Positions 1 to 8,717 of a DNA stretch of 48,514 bases are shown in pieces (position 1 is the first letter of the stretch; every line of letters begins with the position of its first letter). The notes beneath the pieces are model-generated. The model searched no databases. It saw only the letters and a program-made list of their open reading frames with translations, and was not told the DNA's origin. Location: NCBI GenBank assembly GCA_009773455.1, contig WSXU01000021.1, positions 1-48,514 on the forward strand, given 5' to 3'. Source of the stretch: Bacteroidota bacterium. GTDB taxonomy: Bacteria; Bacteroidota; Bacteroidia; Bacteroidales; Lentimicrobiaceae. The translations under genes and the position numbers were made by a program.

Positions 1-3000
1 CAATGCTACCAGCCTTGCCTGGACCACCAGCGGAGATGGATCATTCAGCAGCACAACAGTTCTGAACCCGATCTATACCCCGGGTGCCAATGACCTGATC
101 GCAGGCTCAGTCACCCTGACCCTGACGGCCCAGTCAGCCGCCCCGTGTGTAGAAGCCAGCGATGCTATGGTTCTTACCATCAGCCAGCAGGCAACCGCCA
201 ATGCAGGTATTGACGCAACGATCTGTGAAGGATCAACCTATACGATGATAGCTACAGCCACCAATGCCGCCTCCATCACCTGGAGCAGCAACGGAACAGG
301 AACATTTGCTGATGCCACGATAGAAGATGCCGTTTATACACCAAGTGCAGCTGACAGACTTAACGGTTCAGTTACCCTGACCATGACAGTAACTTCCGCT
401 TCACCATGTATCAACGCAGTCGACCAGATGGTACTGAGCATCAATCCTCAGGCTACGGTCAGTGCAGGAACGGATGCCACCATCTGTGAGACCGGCACCT
501 ATACCTTAAGCGGAGCAACACAGAGCAATGCTACCAGCTTACTCTGGACAACTTCAGGAACCGGCACCTTTGATGATGCCACGATCCTTGCAGCAGAGTA
601 CACACCATCAGTTGCCGACATAGCCGCAGGAACAGTAACCCTGACCCTGACGGCGCAGTCAGCCGCCCCGTGTGTTGAAGCCAGTGATGCTATGGTTCTT
701 ACCATTAGCGAAGAGGCTACTGCCAATGCAGGTTCAGATGCAACGATCTGTGAAGGCTCGACCTATACGATGGTTGCTACAGCTACCAACACAACAGGTA
801 TCCTTTGGACAACAAGCGGAACAGGAATATTCGCCGACGCCACTATTGAGGATGCTGTATATACACCAAGCCAGAATGATATCGATGATGGTTCAGTTAT
901 CCTGACCATGACGGTAGGATCTGAATCACCATGTAACAATGCTGTTGACCAGATGATACTCGGTATCAGCAGGCAGGCAGTTGTAAATGCTGGTATTGAT
1001 GCCACCATCTGTGAAGGTTCAACCTATGAACTTACCGGTGCAACCACATCCAATGCTACAAGTTTGCTCTGGACAACCAATGGAGACGGATCGTTCAGCA
1101 GCACAACGGCCCTCAATCCGGTCTATACCCCTGGTGTTGCAGATATTGCAACCGGATCAGCGGTACTTACGTTAACATCATTATCAGCTGTTCCTTGTGG
1201 TGTTGCTTCTGACAATATGGTACTGACCATCAGTGAACAGGCCATAGCTTTTGCCGGCAATGATGCCACCATCTGTGAAGGTTCTGCTTATACCCTGTCG
1301 GATGCAACAGCCACCAATGCTGCCAGTATTTACTGGACCACCAGTGGTACCGGATCATTCAACAATCCAACATTGGAAAATCCGGTCTACACACCAAGTC
1401 AGAACGACATCCTTGATGGTTTTGTAAACTTATCCATGACTGTGAATTCTGATCCTCCGTGTGGTGGTGATAATGATATGATGGTTCTCAGCATTTCGCG
1501 CACGGCCAATGTATATGCAGGTACCAATGCCACGATCTGTGAAGGCTCGGACATTACACTGAGCGGAGCAACGGCAGTCAATGCTACAAGTATCATCTGG
1601 ACCACCAGTGGAGACGGTAGTTTCAACAATACCGGAATTATCCACCCGGTCTACACTCCAGGCATCACGGATATTGCGACAGGGTCAGTTACCCTTACTC
1701 TGACCGGGCAGTCACTTGCTCCGTGCGGACCCGACAGCGATGCCATGGTTCTGACCATCTCGCATCAGTCGACTGCATATGCCGGGGTAGATGCTACCAT
1801 TTGTGAAGGTTCAACCTATACAATATCAGATGCAACTGCAACCAATGCTGCCTCTGTGCTGTGGACCACTACCGGAACCGGGGTATTCAACAATCCGACT
1901 TCGGTGAATCCGACCTACATCCCGAGCCAGAATGATATCCTTGATGGATTTGTAACTCTGACTATGTATGCAAACGCTGCATCTCCCTGTCCGACAGCAA
2001 GCGATGAAATGGTATTGAGCATTTCGCGCAGGGCTGTGGTATATGCAGGTGCTGATGCTACTATCTGCGAAGGTTCAGTATATCCGATTTCAGGAGCAAC
2101 TCAGACATTTGCTACAGATATTCTCTGGACTACCACGGGCACTGGTTCATTTGATGATCCTACCAGCCTGAATCCGGTTTATACTCCGGGTGTTGAGGAT
2201 ATTTCATCAGGTTCTGTAACACTTACCATTACCGGTGAATCAACATCCCCATGCAGTGCTTCTTCGGATGCCATGATTCTGAACATTTCACGTCAGGCCA
2301 TCGCCAATGCTGGTCCGGATGAAACCATCTGTGGAGCCTCAACTATATCGCTGGACGGGGCCTCAGCCCTGAATCAGATTTCTGTTTTCTGGACAACCAC
2401 GGGAACGGGTTCATTCAGCAGTCAATATATGATTAACCCGGTCTACACACCAAGTGAAAACGATATCCTTGACGGATCGGTTATCCTGACAATGACGGCT
2501 TACTCTGCAGGACCATGCAACAGCGCAAGCGACGACATGATTCTGACGATAGAAGCCCCTGTCAGTGTCAATGCAGGTGTTGATGCTGTTATCTGTGAAG
2601 GCTCGGTTTATACCCTGTCTGATGCCACCCAGCTGAATACTTCCGGACTGCAGTGGACAACTTCAGGATCAGGATCCTTTGACGATGCAACCATTCTGCA
2701 CCCGGTTTATACACCAAGTATGGCCGATATCCTGGCAGGAAATGTAATCCTGACATTGACAGGTCAGCCTGCATCACTTTGTGAACCTGTCTCCGATGAA
2801 ATGACACTTTCCATTTCACGTCAGGCAACAGCTTCTGCCGGCGATGATGCCACCATCTGTGAAGGATCGGTCTACTATCTGTTCGATTCTGAAGCATCAC
2901 ATGCCGGGTCCGTACTCTGGACTACCAGCGGAACAGGGGTGTTCAACAACCCGACACTGGTTAACCCAACGTACAACCCAAGTCAGGCAGATGTACTCAA

Positions 3001-4705
3001 TGGATCAGTAACACTGACCTTAACAGTAAATGCAGAAGTTCCCTGTGCGCTGGTTCAGGATGCCATGGTCATCACCATTTCGCGTCAGGCTTCAGTTAAT
3101 GCCGGTGCCGATGCCACCATCTGTGAAAATGAATCCTTCACCATCAGTGGTGCCGGCCAGTCCTATGCCGCTTCACTGCTGTGGACTTCGAATGGTGATG
3201 GCACCTTTGACGATGCAACATTGCTGAATCCTGTTTATACTCCGGGCCTTACAGACCTTGTTGCCGGTAATGTAACCCTTACACTGACCGCACAATCTTC
3301 TGCTCCGTGCACAGCAGTTGATGATCAGATGAGATTATTCATCTCACGTCAGGGTACTGCCTTCGCTGGTGAAGATGCAACCCTATGTCAGGGTGGAAGC
3401 TATACATTGTCAGATGCTTCTGCAACCTTCCAGGCTTCGGTTCAGTGGACCACAAGCGGAACAGGAACATTCAACAATGTGAATGCTGTGAAACCGGTGT
3501 ATACCCCAAGCATAAGTGATGTAATCAACGGCTCGGTTGTCCTGACTATGGAAGTCACTTCATCAGAAGGATGTAGCCCCGCAACAGACCAGATGACACT
3601 ATCATTTGCCCAGCTACCAGCTGCAGACGCCGGAACGGATATGACCGTATGCCAGGGCGACCAGGCAGTGATCCTGACCGCTTCAGCAAGCAATTATACA
3701 TCAATAAGCTGGACTACTTCCGGAACAGGAACCATTCTGAATGGTAACACCCTGAATCCGGTTTACGAACCGGCTGCAACGGAAACAGGTCTTGTTACCC
3801 TGACCTTAACCGCAATTGGTGCAGAGTCCTGTGGCAGTGTTACTGTCAGTGACCAGATGGTTATTACGGTCAATGCCAGGATAACAGCCAATGCCGGTGC
3901 AGACCAGCTGATACCTTTCAACTCAACAACCATGCTGGAAGCTACAGCAACCGGTGGTTCAGGTGCCTATGCCTATAACTGGCAGCCGGCTTCACTGCTC
4001 TACTATGAAAACACCAGCAATCCGGTTACCCGGGTGCTTACTGACCATACCGCATTCATCGTACTTGTCACCGATCTGATTACAGGTTGTCAGGACGCTG
4101 ATACCATGATGGTTAACATAGATGGTATCAATTACGCACCTGTAGCGGAAAATGATTACGACACCACAGCCTATAACACTTCCGTAAGCATCAATATCCT
4201 GGGCAATGACAGCGATCCCGAAAACGGGGCACTCACCATCAGCTTCTGCGGATATCCTGTGAACGGATTGGTTGTGCTGAACAGCAATAATACCATTACC
4301 TACACACCATACGAAGGGTTCTCGGGCAACGACAGCATCTGTTACCAGATTTGTGATAAGGGTGTTCCTGTCTTGTGCGACAATGCCATGGTTTACATCC
4401 ACGTACTTCCGAAGCCGGATGTAAGCATGCTTGAAATTTCGAACGGTATTTCTCCCAACAGGGATGGAAATAACGACATCTGGAAAATCAAGGGCATTGA
4501 GGGATTCCCGGAAAACAATGTGAAGATATTCAACCGTTGGGGTGATCAGATTATCGCGATGGAGGGATATGACAACAGTAAGGTTTACTGGGATGCCACC
4601 AACCGCAATGGCGATCTGGTTCCGGACGGCACTTATTTCTATATCCTTGAGATTAAGGGAATCAAGACCTTCACAGGATGGATCTATGTTAGGAGTGAAA
4701 ACTGA
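1..4705 (+). CDS. Giant repetitive T9SS-exported surface protein, C-terminal part (cassette 1), 5' partial
   Basis: The reading frame is open from base 2 with no start in the window, so only the C-terminal part (about 1567 residues) is visible. It holds one partial and 14 complete modules of about 88 residues, each with a D-A-T-I-C-E-G-like start, a W-T-T-S-G-T-G-T-F-like core and an S-x-P-C segment. They resemble PKD/Ig-like beta-sandwich repeats. A PKD-like module (about 3880-4125), a cadherin-like module (about 4126-4410, with NDSDPENG) and a gliding-motility-associated C-terminal domain (about 4425-4702, ISPNRDGNND to KTFTGWIYVRSEN) follow. That last domain is the T9SS type-B sorting signal (TIGR04131/CHU_C type), so the protein is expected outside the cell on the outer membrane. 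A PorP/SprF gene starts 26 bp downstream, the usual partner arrangement. Adhesion or gliding is inferred from family knowledge; the ligand cannot be told. Confidence 0.92.
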   Translation, partial: NATSLAWTTSGDGSFSSTTVLNPIYTPGANDLIAGSVTLTLTAQSAAPCVEASDAMVLTISQQATANAGIDATICEGSTYTMIATATNAASITWSSNGTGTFADATIEDAVYTPSAADRLNGSVTLTMTVTSASPCINAVDQMVLSINPQATVSAGTDATICETGTYTLSGATQSNATSLLWTTSGTGTFDDATILAAEYTPSVADIAAGTVTLTLTAQSAAPCVEASDAMVLTISEEATANAGSDATICEGSTYTMVATATNTTGILWTTSGTGIFADATIEDAVYTPSQNDIDDGSVILTMTVGSESPCNNAVDQMILGISRQAVVNAGIDATICEGSTYELTGATTSNATSLLWTTNGDGSFSSTTALNPVYTPGVADIATGSAVLTLTSLSAVPCGVASDNMVLTISEQAIAFAGNDATICEGSAYTLSDATATNAASIYWTTSGTGSFNNPTLENPVYTPSQNDILDGFVNLSMTVNSDPPCGGDNDMMVLSISRTANVYAGTNATICEGSDITLSGATAVNATSIIWTTSGDGSFNNTGIIHPVYTPGITDIATGSVTLTLTGQSLAPCGPDSDAMVLTISHQSTAYAGVDATICEGSTYTISDATATNAASVLWTTTGTGVFNNPTSVNPTYIPSQNDILDGFVTLTMYANAASPCPTASDEMVLSISRRAVVYAGADATICEGSVYPISGATQTFATDILWTTTGTGSFDDPTSLNPVYTPGVEDISSGSVTLTITGESTSPCSASSDAMILNISRQAIANAGPDETICGASTISLDGASALNQISVFWTTTGTGSFSSQYMINPVYTPSENDILDGSVILTMTAYSAGPCNSASDDMILTIEAPVSVNAGVDAVICEGSVYTLSDATQLNTSGLQWTTSGSGSFDDATILHPVYTPSMADILAGNVILTLTGQPASLCEPVSDEMTLSISRQATASAGDDATICEGSVYYLFDSEASHAGSVLWTTSGTGVFNNPTLVNPTYNPSQADVLNGSVTLTLTVNAEVPCALVQDAMVITISRQASVNAGADATICENESFTISGAGQSYAASLLWTSNGDGTFDDATLLNPVYTPGLTDLVAGNVTLTLTAQSSAPCTAVDDQMRLFISRQGTAFAGEDATLCQGGSYTLSDASATFQASVQWTTSGTGTFNNVNAVKPVYTPSISDVINGSVVLTMEVTSSEGCSPATDQMTLSFAQLPAADAGTDMTVCQGDQAVILTASASNYTSISWTTSGTGTILNGNTLNPVYEPAATETGLVTLTLTAIGAESCGSVTVSDQMVITVNARITANAGADQLIPFNSTTMLEATATGGSGAYAYNWQPASLLYYENTSNPVTRVLTDHTAFIVLVTDLITGCQDADTMMVNIDGINYAPVAENDYDTTAYNTSVSINILGNDSDPENGALTISFCGYPVNGLVVLNSNNTITYTPYEGFSGNDSICYQICDKGVPVLCDNAMVYIHVLPKPDVSMLEISNGISPNRDGNNDIWKIKGIEGFPENNVKIFNRWGDQIIAMEGYDNSKVYWDATNRNGDLVPDGTYFYILEIKGIKTFTGWIYVRSEN
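2..3880 (+). repeat. Array of ~88-residue Cys-pair beta-sandwich repeats, in two-module units
   Basis: The array has 14 full modules plus one partial. Alternate modules resemble each other more than neighbours do: one form reads about Y-T-P-S-Q-N-D-I-L-D-G-F-V-T-L-T-M, the other Y-T-P-G-x-x-D-I-A-x-G-x-V-T-L-T-L. The DNA around 131-275 recurs 525 bp later at 656-791 with only scattered changes, which gives a two-module period of about 175 residues. Each module carries two cysteines. Confidence 0.85.
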
Positions 4706-4731
4706 TCAATGACAATTAAAAAGTAAATGAT

Positions 4732-5649
4732 ATGAAAAAGTTAACCGGCTTATTTCTCCTGTTCTTCAGTGTTTCGGCTTTTGCCCAGCAGGATCCGCTT
4801 TTCAGCCAGTACATGTTCAACAAGCTTCTGCTGAACCCGGCCTATACCGGGAGCAGGGAAGTCCTGACCGTCGATCTGCTCGACAGGTATCAATGGGTTG
4901 GAATAGATGGTGCGCCCCGTACTTTCACGGTCGGGGCTCACATGGCCACCCGAAATAAAAAGGTGGGTCTGGGGGTATATGCCTACCGGGATGCCATTGG
5001 TCCGATGGTGAACCAGGGTCTGATGGCCAGTTATGCCTATCGTTTGCTGATGCCGGGCGGTTCTCTTTCATTTGGTTTGCAGGCCGGATTCAAGTATTTT
5101 GATTTCGACTGGACCCAGATGAATGTTGAAGATCCTGATTATGTATTTAATCCGCAGGATGTGCAGCGGTTTACACCGGATGCCAACTTTGGAATATATT
5201 ATCAGTCGAGGCGTTACTTTGCGGGCTTGTCATCGAAGCAATTGTTTCAGAATGAATACGGGAAATCCTATTCCGGAGATAAGACAACCTATACCAAACT
5301 TCTCAGACACTTTTACGCCATGGGGGGAGCTGCCTTCCCGATTGACGATAAAATTGTTTTCAGGCCTTCGATGCTGGTGAAATTTGTAAAAAACGCCCCC
5401 ATTCAACTTGACGTGAACGCAAGCATATTGTTTGATAACATTTTCTGGGTCGGGGCCTCATACCGGACCGAACAGGCCGTTGTACTGCTCACTGAATTCA
5501 GGATTTCGAAATCAGTAAGGGTCGGTTATTCCTATGACATTTATTTTGGCCCGCTGCTGCCGTATAATAAAGGTTCGCATGAAATCAGGCTTGGCTTTGA
5601 TCTTGATTTTATGAATGAAAGGACATTAACACCCAGGTTCTTTTTCTAA
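4732..5649 (+). CDS. PorP/SprF-family T9SS outer-membrane protein (cassette 1)
   Basis: This 305-residue protein starts with a signal peptide (MKKLTGLFLLFFSVSAFAQ) followed directly by QDPLFSQYMFNKLLLNPAYTG, the hallmark N-terminus of the PorP/SprF family (PF11751/TIGR03519). The rest is rich in beta-strands with aromatic residues and ends in F-F-F, as expected of an outer-membrane barrel. In Flavobacterium johnsoniae SprF is needed for the adhesin SprB to reach the surface, and family members work with T9SS substrates that have type-B C-terminal domains. The gene begins 26 bp after such a substrate and ends 60 bp before a PorE-like gene, so the three probably form one transcript. A close paralogue (29388-30302) is roughly three-quarters identical by eye. 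It is most likely the dedicated partner of the upstream adhesin. Confidence 0.95.
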   Translation: MKKLTGLFLLFFSVSAFAQQDPLFSQYMFNKLLLNPAYTGSREVLTVDLLDRYQWVGIDGAPRTFTVGAHMATRNKKVGLGVYAYRDAIGPMVNQGLMASYAYRLLMPGGSLSFGLQAGFKYFDFDWTQMNVEDPDYVFNPQDVQRFTPDANFGIYYQSRRYFAGLSSKQLFQNEYGKSYSGDKTTYTKLLRHFYAMGGAAFPIDDKIVFRPSMLVKFVKNAPIQLDVNASILFDNIFWVGASYRTEQAVVLLTEFRISKSVRVGYSYDIYFGPLLPYNKGSHEIRLGFDLDFMNERTLTPRFFF

Positions 5650-5709
5650 TCCGGGCATTGTTATACAATTCAGTTCATGAATTCTCAGAAGAAAATAAAA
5701 ACGACTACA

Positions 5710-7764
5710 ATGAAAAATATAAAAATTGCACTCGCCACACTGTTGTTAATCTCTGGTTTACAGGGTTTTTCGCAGCTAAATAAAGCCAACAGGCAATTTA
5801 AACTTTACAGGTATGCCAGTGCTATTCCTCTTTATCAGAAGGCTGCACGAAGCGGGGATCAGGATAAAAGCAGGGAAGCAACTGTGAGGTTGGCCGATTG
5901 TTACCGATACATTAATAATGCCGAGGAAGCAGCAACCTGGTACAGGAAAGCGACGGAATTGAGCAATCCCGAACCGGTTCATTATTTCTATCTTGGGCAA
6001 GCCCTGCGTACAATCGGTGATTACAAACCGGCCCGGGAGGCTTTTTTGAAATATGCCGAACTGGTTCCGGACGATCCTAGAGGTGGGATTTATGCTGAAT
6101 TCTCAGCTCAATACGGCTACTGGGAAAAACAGCCAGCTTCTGCAGAAGTCAGAAACTGTGAAAACCTGAACTCCGAGTATTCTGATTTTGGACCGGCATT
6201 TTATAAAGATGGGATTGTTTTTACTTCCGACAGAAACCCGGGTCTGATGGAATCGGCCAGGTATGAATGGACCGACTTTGGATATCTGGATCTTTATTAC
6301 GCAGAGCCCAAAAACTATAAGGATTTCTGGCGTGGAACCTCGGCTCCCGCATCAATGCCGAAAAACTTCAATCAAACGCTTCACGACGGTCCGGTATGTT
6401 TTTCGGGGGATGAAATCTATCTTACGCGAACCGGGATAAGTAAGAAAACAAAGCAAGAGGATGGAATAAAGACCAATGTATTTCAGATATATTACAGTGA
6501 TAAAACAACTGGTTCCACTTCGCTGAAAGCATTTCCGTTTAACAGCGATACCTATTCAGCCGGGCATCCGGCTGTGAGCGGCGACAGGAAAAGAATGGTA
6601 TTTGCATCCGATATGCCTGGTGGTAAAGGATTATCAGATTTGTTTGTTTCAGAATTTGTGAATGGAGAATGGACAAAGCCCGTTAACCTTGGTGAAAGCA
6701 TCAACAGCAGTGCCAATGAGGTTTTCCCCCTGCTTGTGAACGACACTCTTCTGTTCTTTGCATCCGACGGACACCCGGGATATGGTGGACTAGACCTGTA
6801 TGTATCCAGGTATAAAGATGGAAGCTGGAGTAAACCCGAAAATCTTCTGGCCCCGGTCAATTCATCCTATGATGATTTTTCTGTGGCAGTATCAAATGAA
6901 CTGACCTACGGTTTCTTCAGTTCAAACAGACCGGGTGGCAAGGGTAATGATGATATCTATGCATTCCGCAATGCAAGATTCTTTCCCGGAAAGGAAGAGC
7001 CGGTTGCATTATTGTTGCAACAGGAAGTTTTAACAATAAAAGGTACGGTGAAAGATAAAACCAATGGTCAGCCGCTCGTTGCACCCGTTTATGTGTTGAA
7101 TACCATGACAAACAAGGTCAAAGTGCTCAGCACGGACAGTAATGGTCAATATTCATTGACGGTTGATAAAGGCGGACTTTACATGGTTAAAGCCATGAAG
7201 CCTGATTTTATTGAGGATTGTCTGAGCTTAAGAATACCGGATGATTTTACCGGAGGCAATCCGCTTTCACCAAGGGATCTCCTGCTGGATAAGCTGGAGG
7301 TAAACAAGGTTTTTAATATTGAAAATATCTATTACGATCTGAATAAATGGTTCATTCGTGATGACGCAAAACCAGCTCTGGACAACCTTGTTAACATTAT
7401 GAAAAAGTATCCGATTACCGCAGAACTTTCATCGCACACCGACTGCAGGGCTTCGGATTCATATAACAATGAACTTTCACAGAAAAGAGCGGAAGCTGCA
7501 GTAAGATATATTATACTTCAGGGAATAGAACCTGTAAGAATCAGTGCCAAAGGCTATGGTGAAAGCAAACTGGTAAATCGCTGTTCCGATGGTGTGAATT
7601 GCTCTGAAGCAGAGCATCAGGCCAACCGCCGCACAGAATTCAGAATCCTTTCAATAGAGCAGTCTGACAAACAAAAGGATGGGGGTATTCCGGGATTTAA
7701 AACAGGAGATGAAATTGATATCAATCTGTTTGATTCAGGGTTCTTTTTAAATTGTAACGAATAA
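5710..7764 (+). CDS. PorE-like OmpA-family protein: TPR, PD40 propeller, CRD and OmpA domains (cassette 1)
   Basis: I chose ATG 5710 (684 residues) over the in-frame ATG at 5677 because it places a clean signal peptide at the N-terminus (MKNIKIALATLLLISGLQGFSQ). In order come TPR-like helices (about 25-140, with the A-I-P-L-Y-Q-K-A-A helix), a PD40/WD40-like propeller (about 160-420; repeats such as F-A-S-D-x-x-P-G-G-x-G-x-x-D-L), a carboxypeptidase-regulatory-like sandwich (about 435-520) and an OmpA C-terminal domain (about 536-647). The OmpA domain keeps the peptidoglycan-contact residues in S-S-H-T-D and N-R-R-T-E-F. This is the domain order known for PorE, a periplasmic T9SS component that partners PorP and binds peptidoglycan. 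It lies at the end of the adhesin-SprF cassette and probably anchors that complex to the cell wall. There is no SPOR domain, unlike the copy at 30362-32773. Confidence 0.92.
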   Translation: MKNIKIALATLLLISGLQGFSQLNKANRQFKLYRYASAIPLYQKAARSGDQDKSREATVRLADCYRYINNAEEAATWYRKATELSNPEPVHYFYLGQALRTIGDYKPAREAFLKYAELVPDDPRGGIYAEFSAQYGYWEKQPASAEVRNCENLNSEYSDFGPAFYKDGIVFTSDRNPGLMESARYEWTDFGYLDLYYAEPKNYKDFWRGTSAPASMPKNFNQTLHDGPVCFSGDEIYLTRTGISKKTKQEDGIKTNVFQIYYSDKTTGSTSLKAFPFNSDTYSAGHPAVSGDRKRMVFASDMPGGKGLSDLFVSEFVNGEWTKPVNLGESINSSANEVFPLLVNDTLLFFASDGHPGYGGLDLYVSRYKDGSWSKPENLLAPVNSSYDDFSVAVSNELTYGFFSSNRPGGKGNDDIYAFRNARFFPGKEEPVALLLQQEVLTIKGTVKDKTNGQPLVAPVYVLNTMTNKVKVLSTDSNGQYSLTVDKGGLYMVKAMKPDFIEDCLSLRIPDDFTGGNPLSPRDLLLDKLEVNKVFNIENIYYDLNKWFIRDDAKPALDNLVNIMKKYPITAELSSHTDCRASDSYNNELSQKRAEAAVRYIILQGIEPVRISAKGYGESKLVNRCSDGVNCSEAEHQANRRTEFRILSIEQSDKQKDGGIPGFKTGDEIDINLFDSGFFLNCNE

Positions 7765-7772
7765 TAGAGAGC

Positions 7773-7872
7773 GATTCCGGCCCGGAATCAGGCTGAAAAT
7801 ATCTTTGTCGTTCCATTAGATCCAACAGGACCTATAGAATAATCACGACAGAGTGTATTTTCAGCCTTTTTT
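7773..7872 (+). terminator. Large structured element and terminator after cassette 1
   Basis: A 7-bp hairpin (GATTCCG / CGGAATC, 7773-7789) is followed at once by a long imperfect hairpin. AGGCTGAAAATA (7790-7801) pairs perfectly with TATTTTCAGCCT (7856-7867). Inside it CTTTGTCGT pairs with ACGACAGAG apart from one G-T, and the loop can fold again (AGATCC/GGACCT, one mismatch). Six T residues follow (7867-7872). The position just after the PorE-like stop fits a Rho-independent terminator, though the stem is much longer than needed. Confidence 0.65.
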
Positions 7873-8654
7873 GTCTTTGATTAAACTAATTCATCATTTT
7901 TTGAATGATTCCGAATGCCATTAAATGCAACAGTCTGTTAATCTTACCCCTCCGGAATACAAAAACTACCGATAACAATATTTACATTTATTAATTGATC
8001 ATGCAATAACATGTTTACATATTGCATTACATATAAACCGATGGATATTTTGAATATTGTTTTATTCAGAATTATAATATGCTATTCATAATTCAGAAGC
8101 AACTAATATATAATATAATAACCCTGAACATAGATCTGATTTTTAAATTCTGGAATGTCAGTGTAAATGAATTGTGATTGATTTCATTTGCTTGAAAATA
8201 TATTTACAATCCCTTTGGAAAGTTTTATAGATTATTGATTTTATGACACCATGGTTGAGTTTTAGGTTAATACCGACTTATTAACAATTCCCGTTCACGA
8301 TCATTTGAGAATGTCTTTGGATCAATCGCCAATCGTGGGTTTCAGAAATCCCACACATATCATTTTCCCTATTGCCGATTTCAATCGGATTTATCAGAAT
8401 CCAGTTCCTGATGCAACCAATGTTTACAGCTACCTGCTGAGGTTTTGGAATGATTGCAATTGATTTTCAATCATAAGTAACAGAAAATGAAGCACAAACG
8501 CTAACATTATATAATTTCTTGTAATTTTTACTTACTAATGAATTCCGGAGCATCAAGGGGAACCGGATTTTGTTCCGCTGGCATAGAGTCGTCTTTTCCT
8601 GCTAAAACAGGATAATTAACAAATTCGTGTTTAAAAATTAATTTTAGCTGAAAC

Positions 8655-8683
8655 TTTGGCTAAGCCCCGACAGGTTATTTTTA
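8655..8683 (+). promoter_or_regulatory. Probable promoter of the giant adhesin cassette
   Basis: TTTG at 8655-8658 and TATTTTTA at 8676-8683, spaced 17 bp, match the Bacteroidota -33 (TTTG) and -7 (TAnnTTTG) boxes except for the last base. Transcription would start about 25-30 bp before the ATG at 8718. Confidence 0.35.
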
Positions 8684-8717
8684 TAGTTATAAAGAATACC
8701 AAATAAAACCAAATGCC

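Larger units (their letters stand above)
7765..8717. other. 953-bp AT-rich gene-free region between the two adhesin cassettes
   Basis: No convincing reading frame occurs on either strand. The left end carries two inverted repeats (7773-7789 and 7790-7867) ending in T6. The middle (about 7900-8300) is strongly AT-rich. Several small hairpins follow, such as GTGGG...CCCAC near 8335-8355, CCGAT...ATCGG near 8372-8387, and TCCTG...CAGGA near 8598-8613. The right end holds a probable promoter (8655-8683) for the giant gene. It could be simply a terminator plus a long regulatory leader, or the remains of a decayed gene; nothing recognisable is left of one. Confidence 0.7.

Noticed and set aside
5677-5709. 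In-frame upstream ATG for the cassette-1 PorE-like gene
   Set aside because: It would add 11 polar residues ahead of a clean signal peptide; the start at 5710 mirrors the paralogue in cassette 2.
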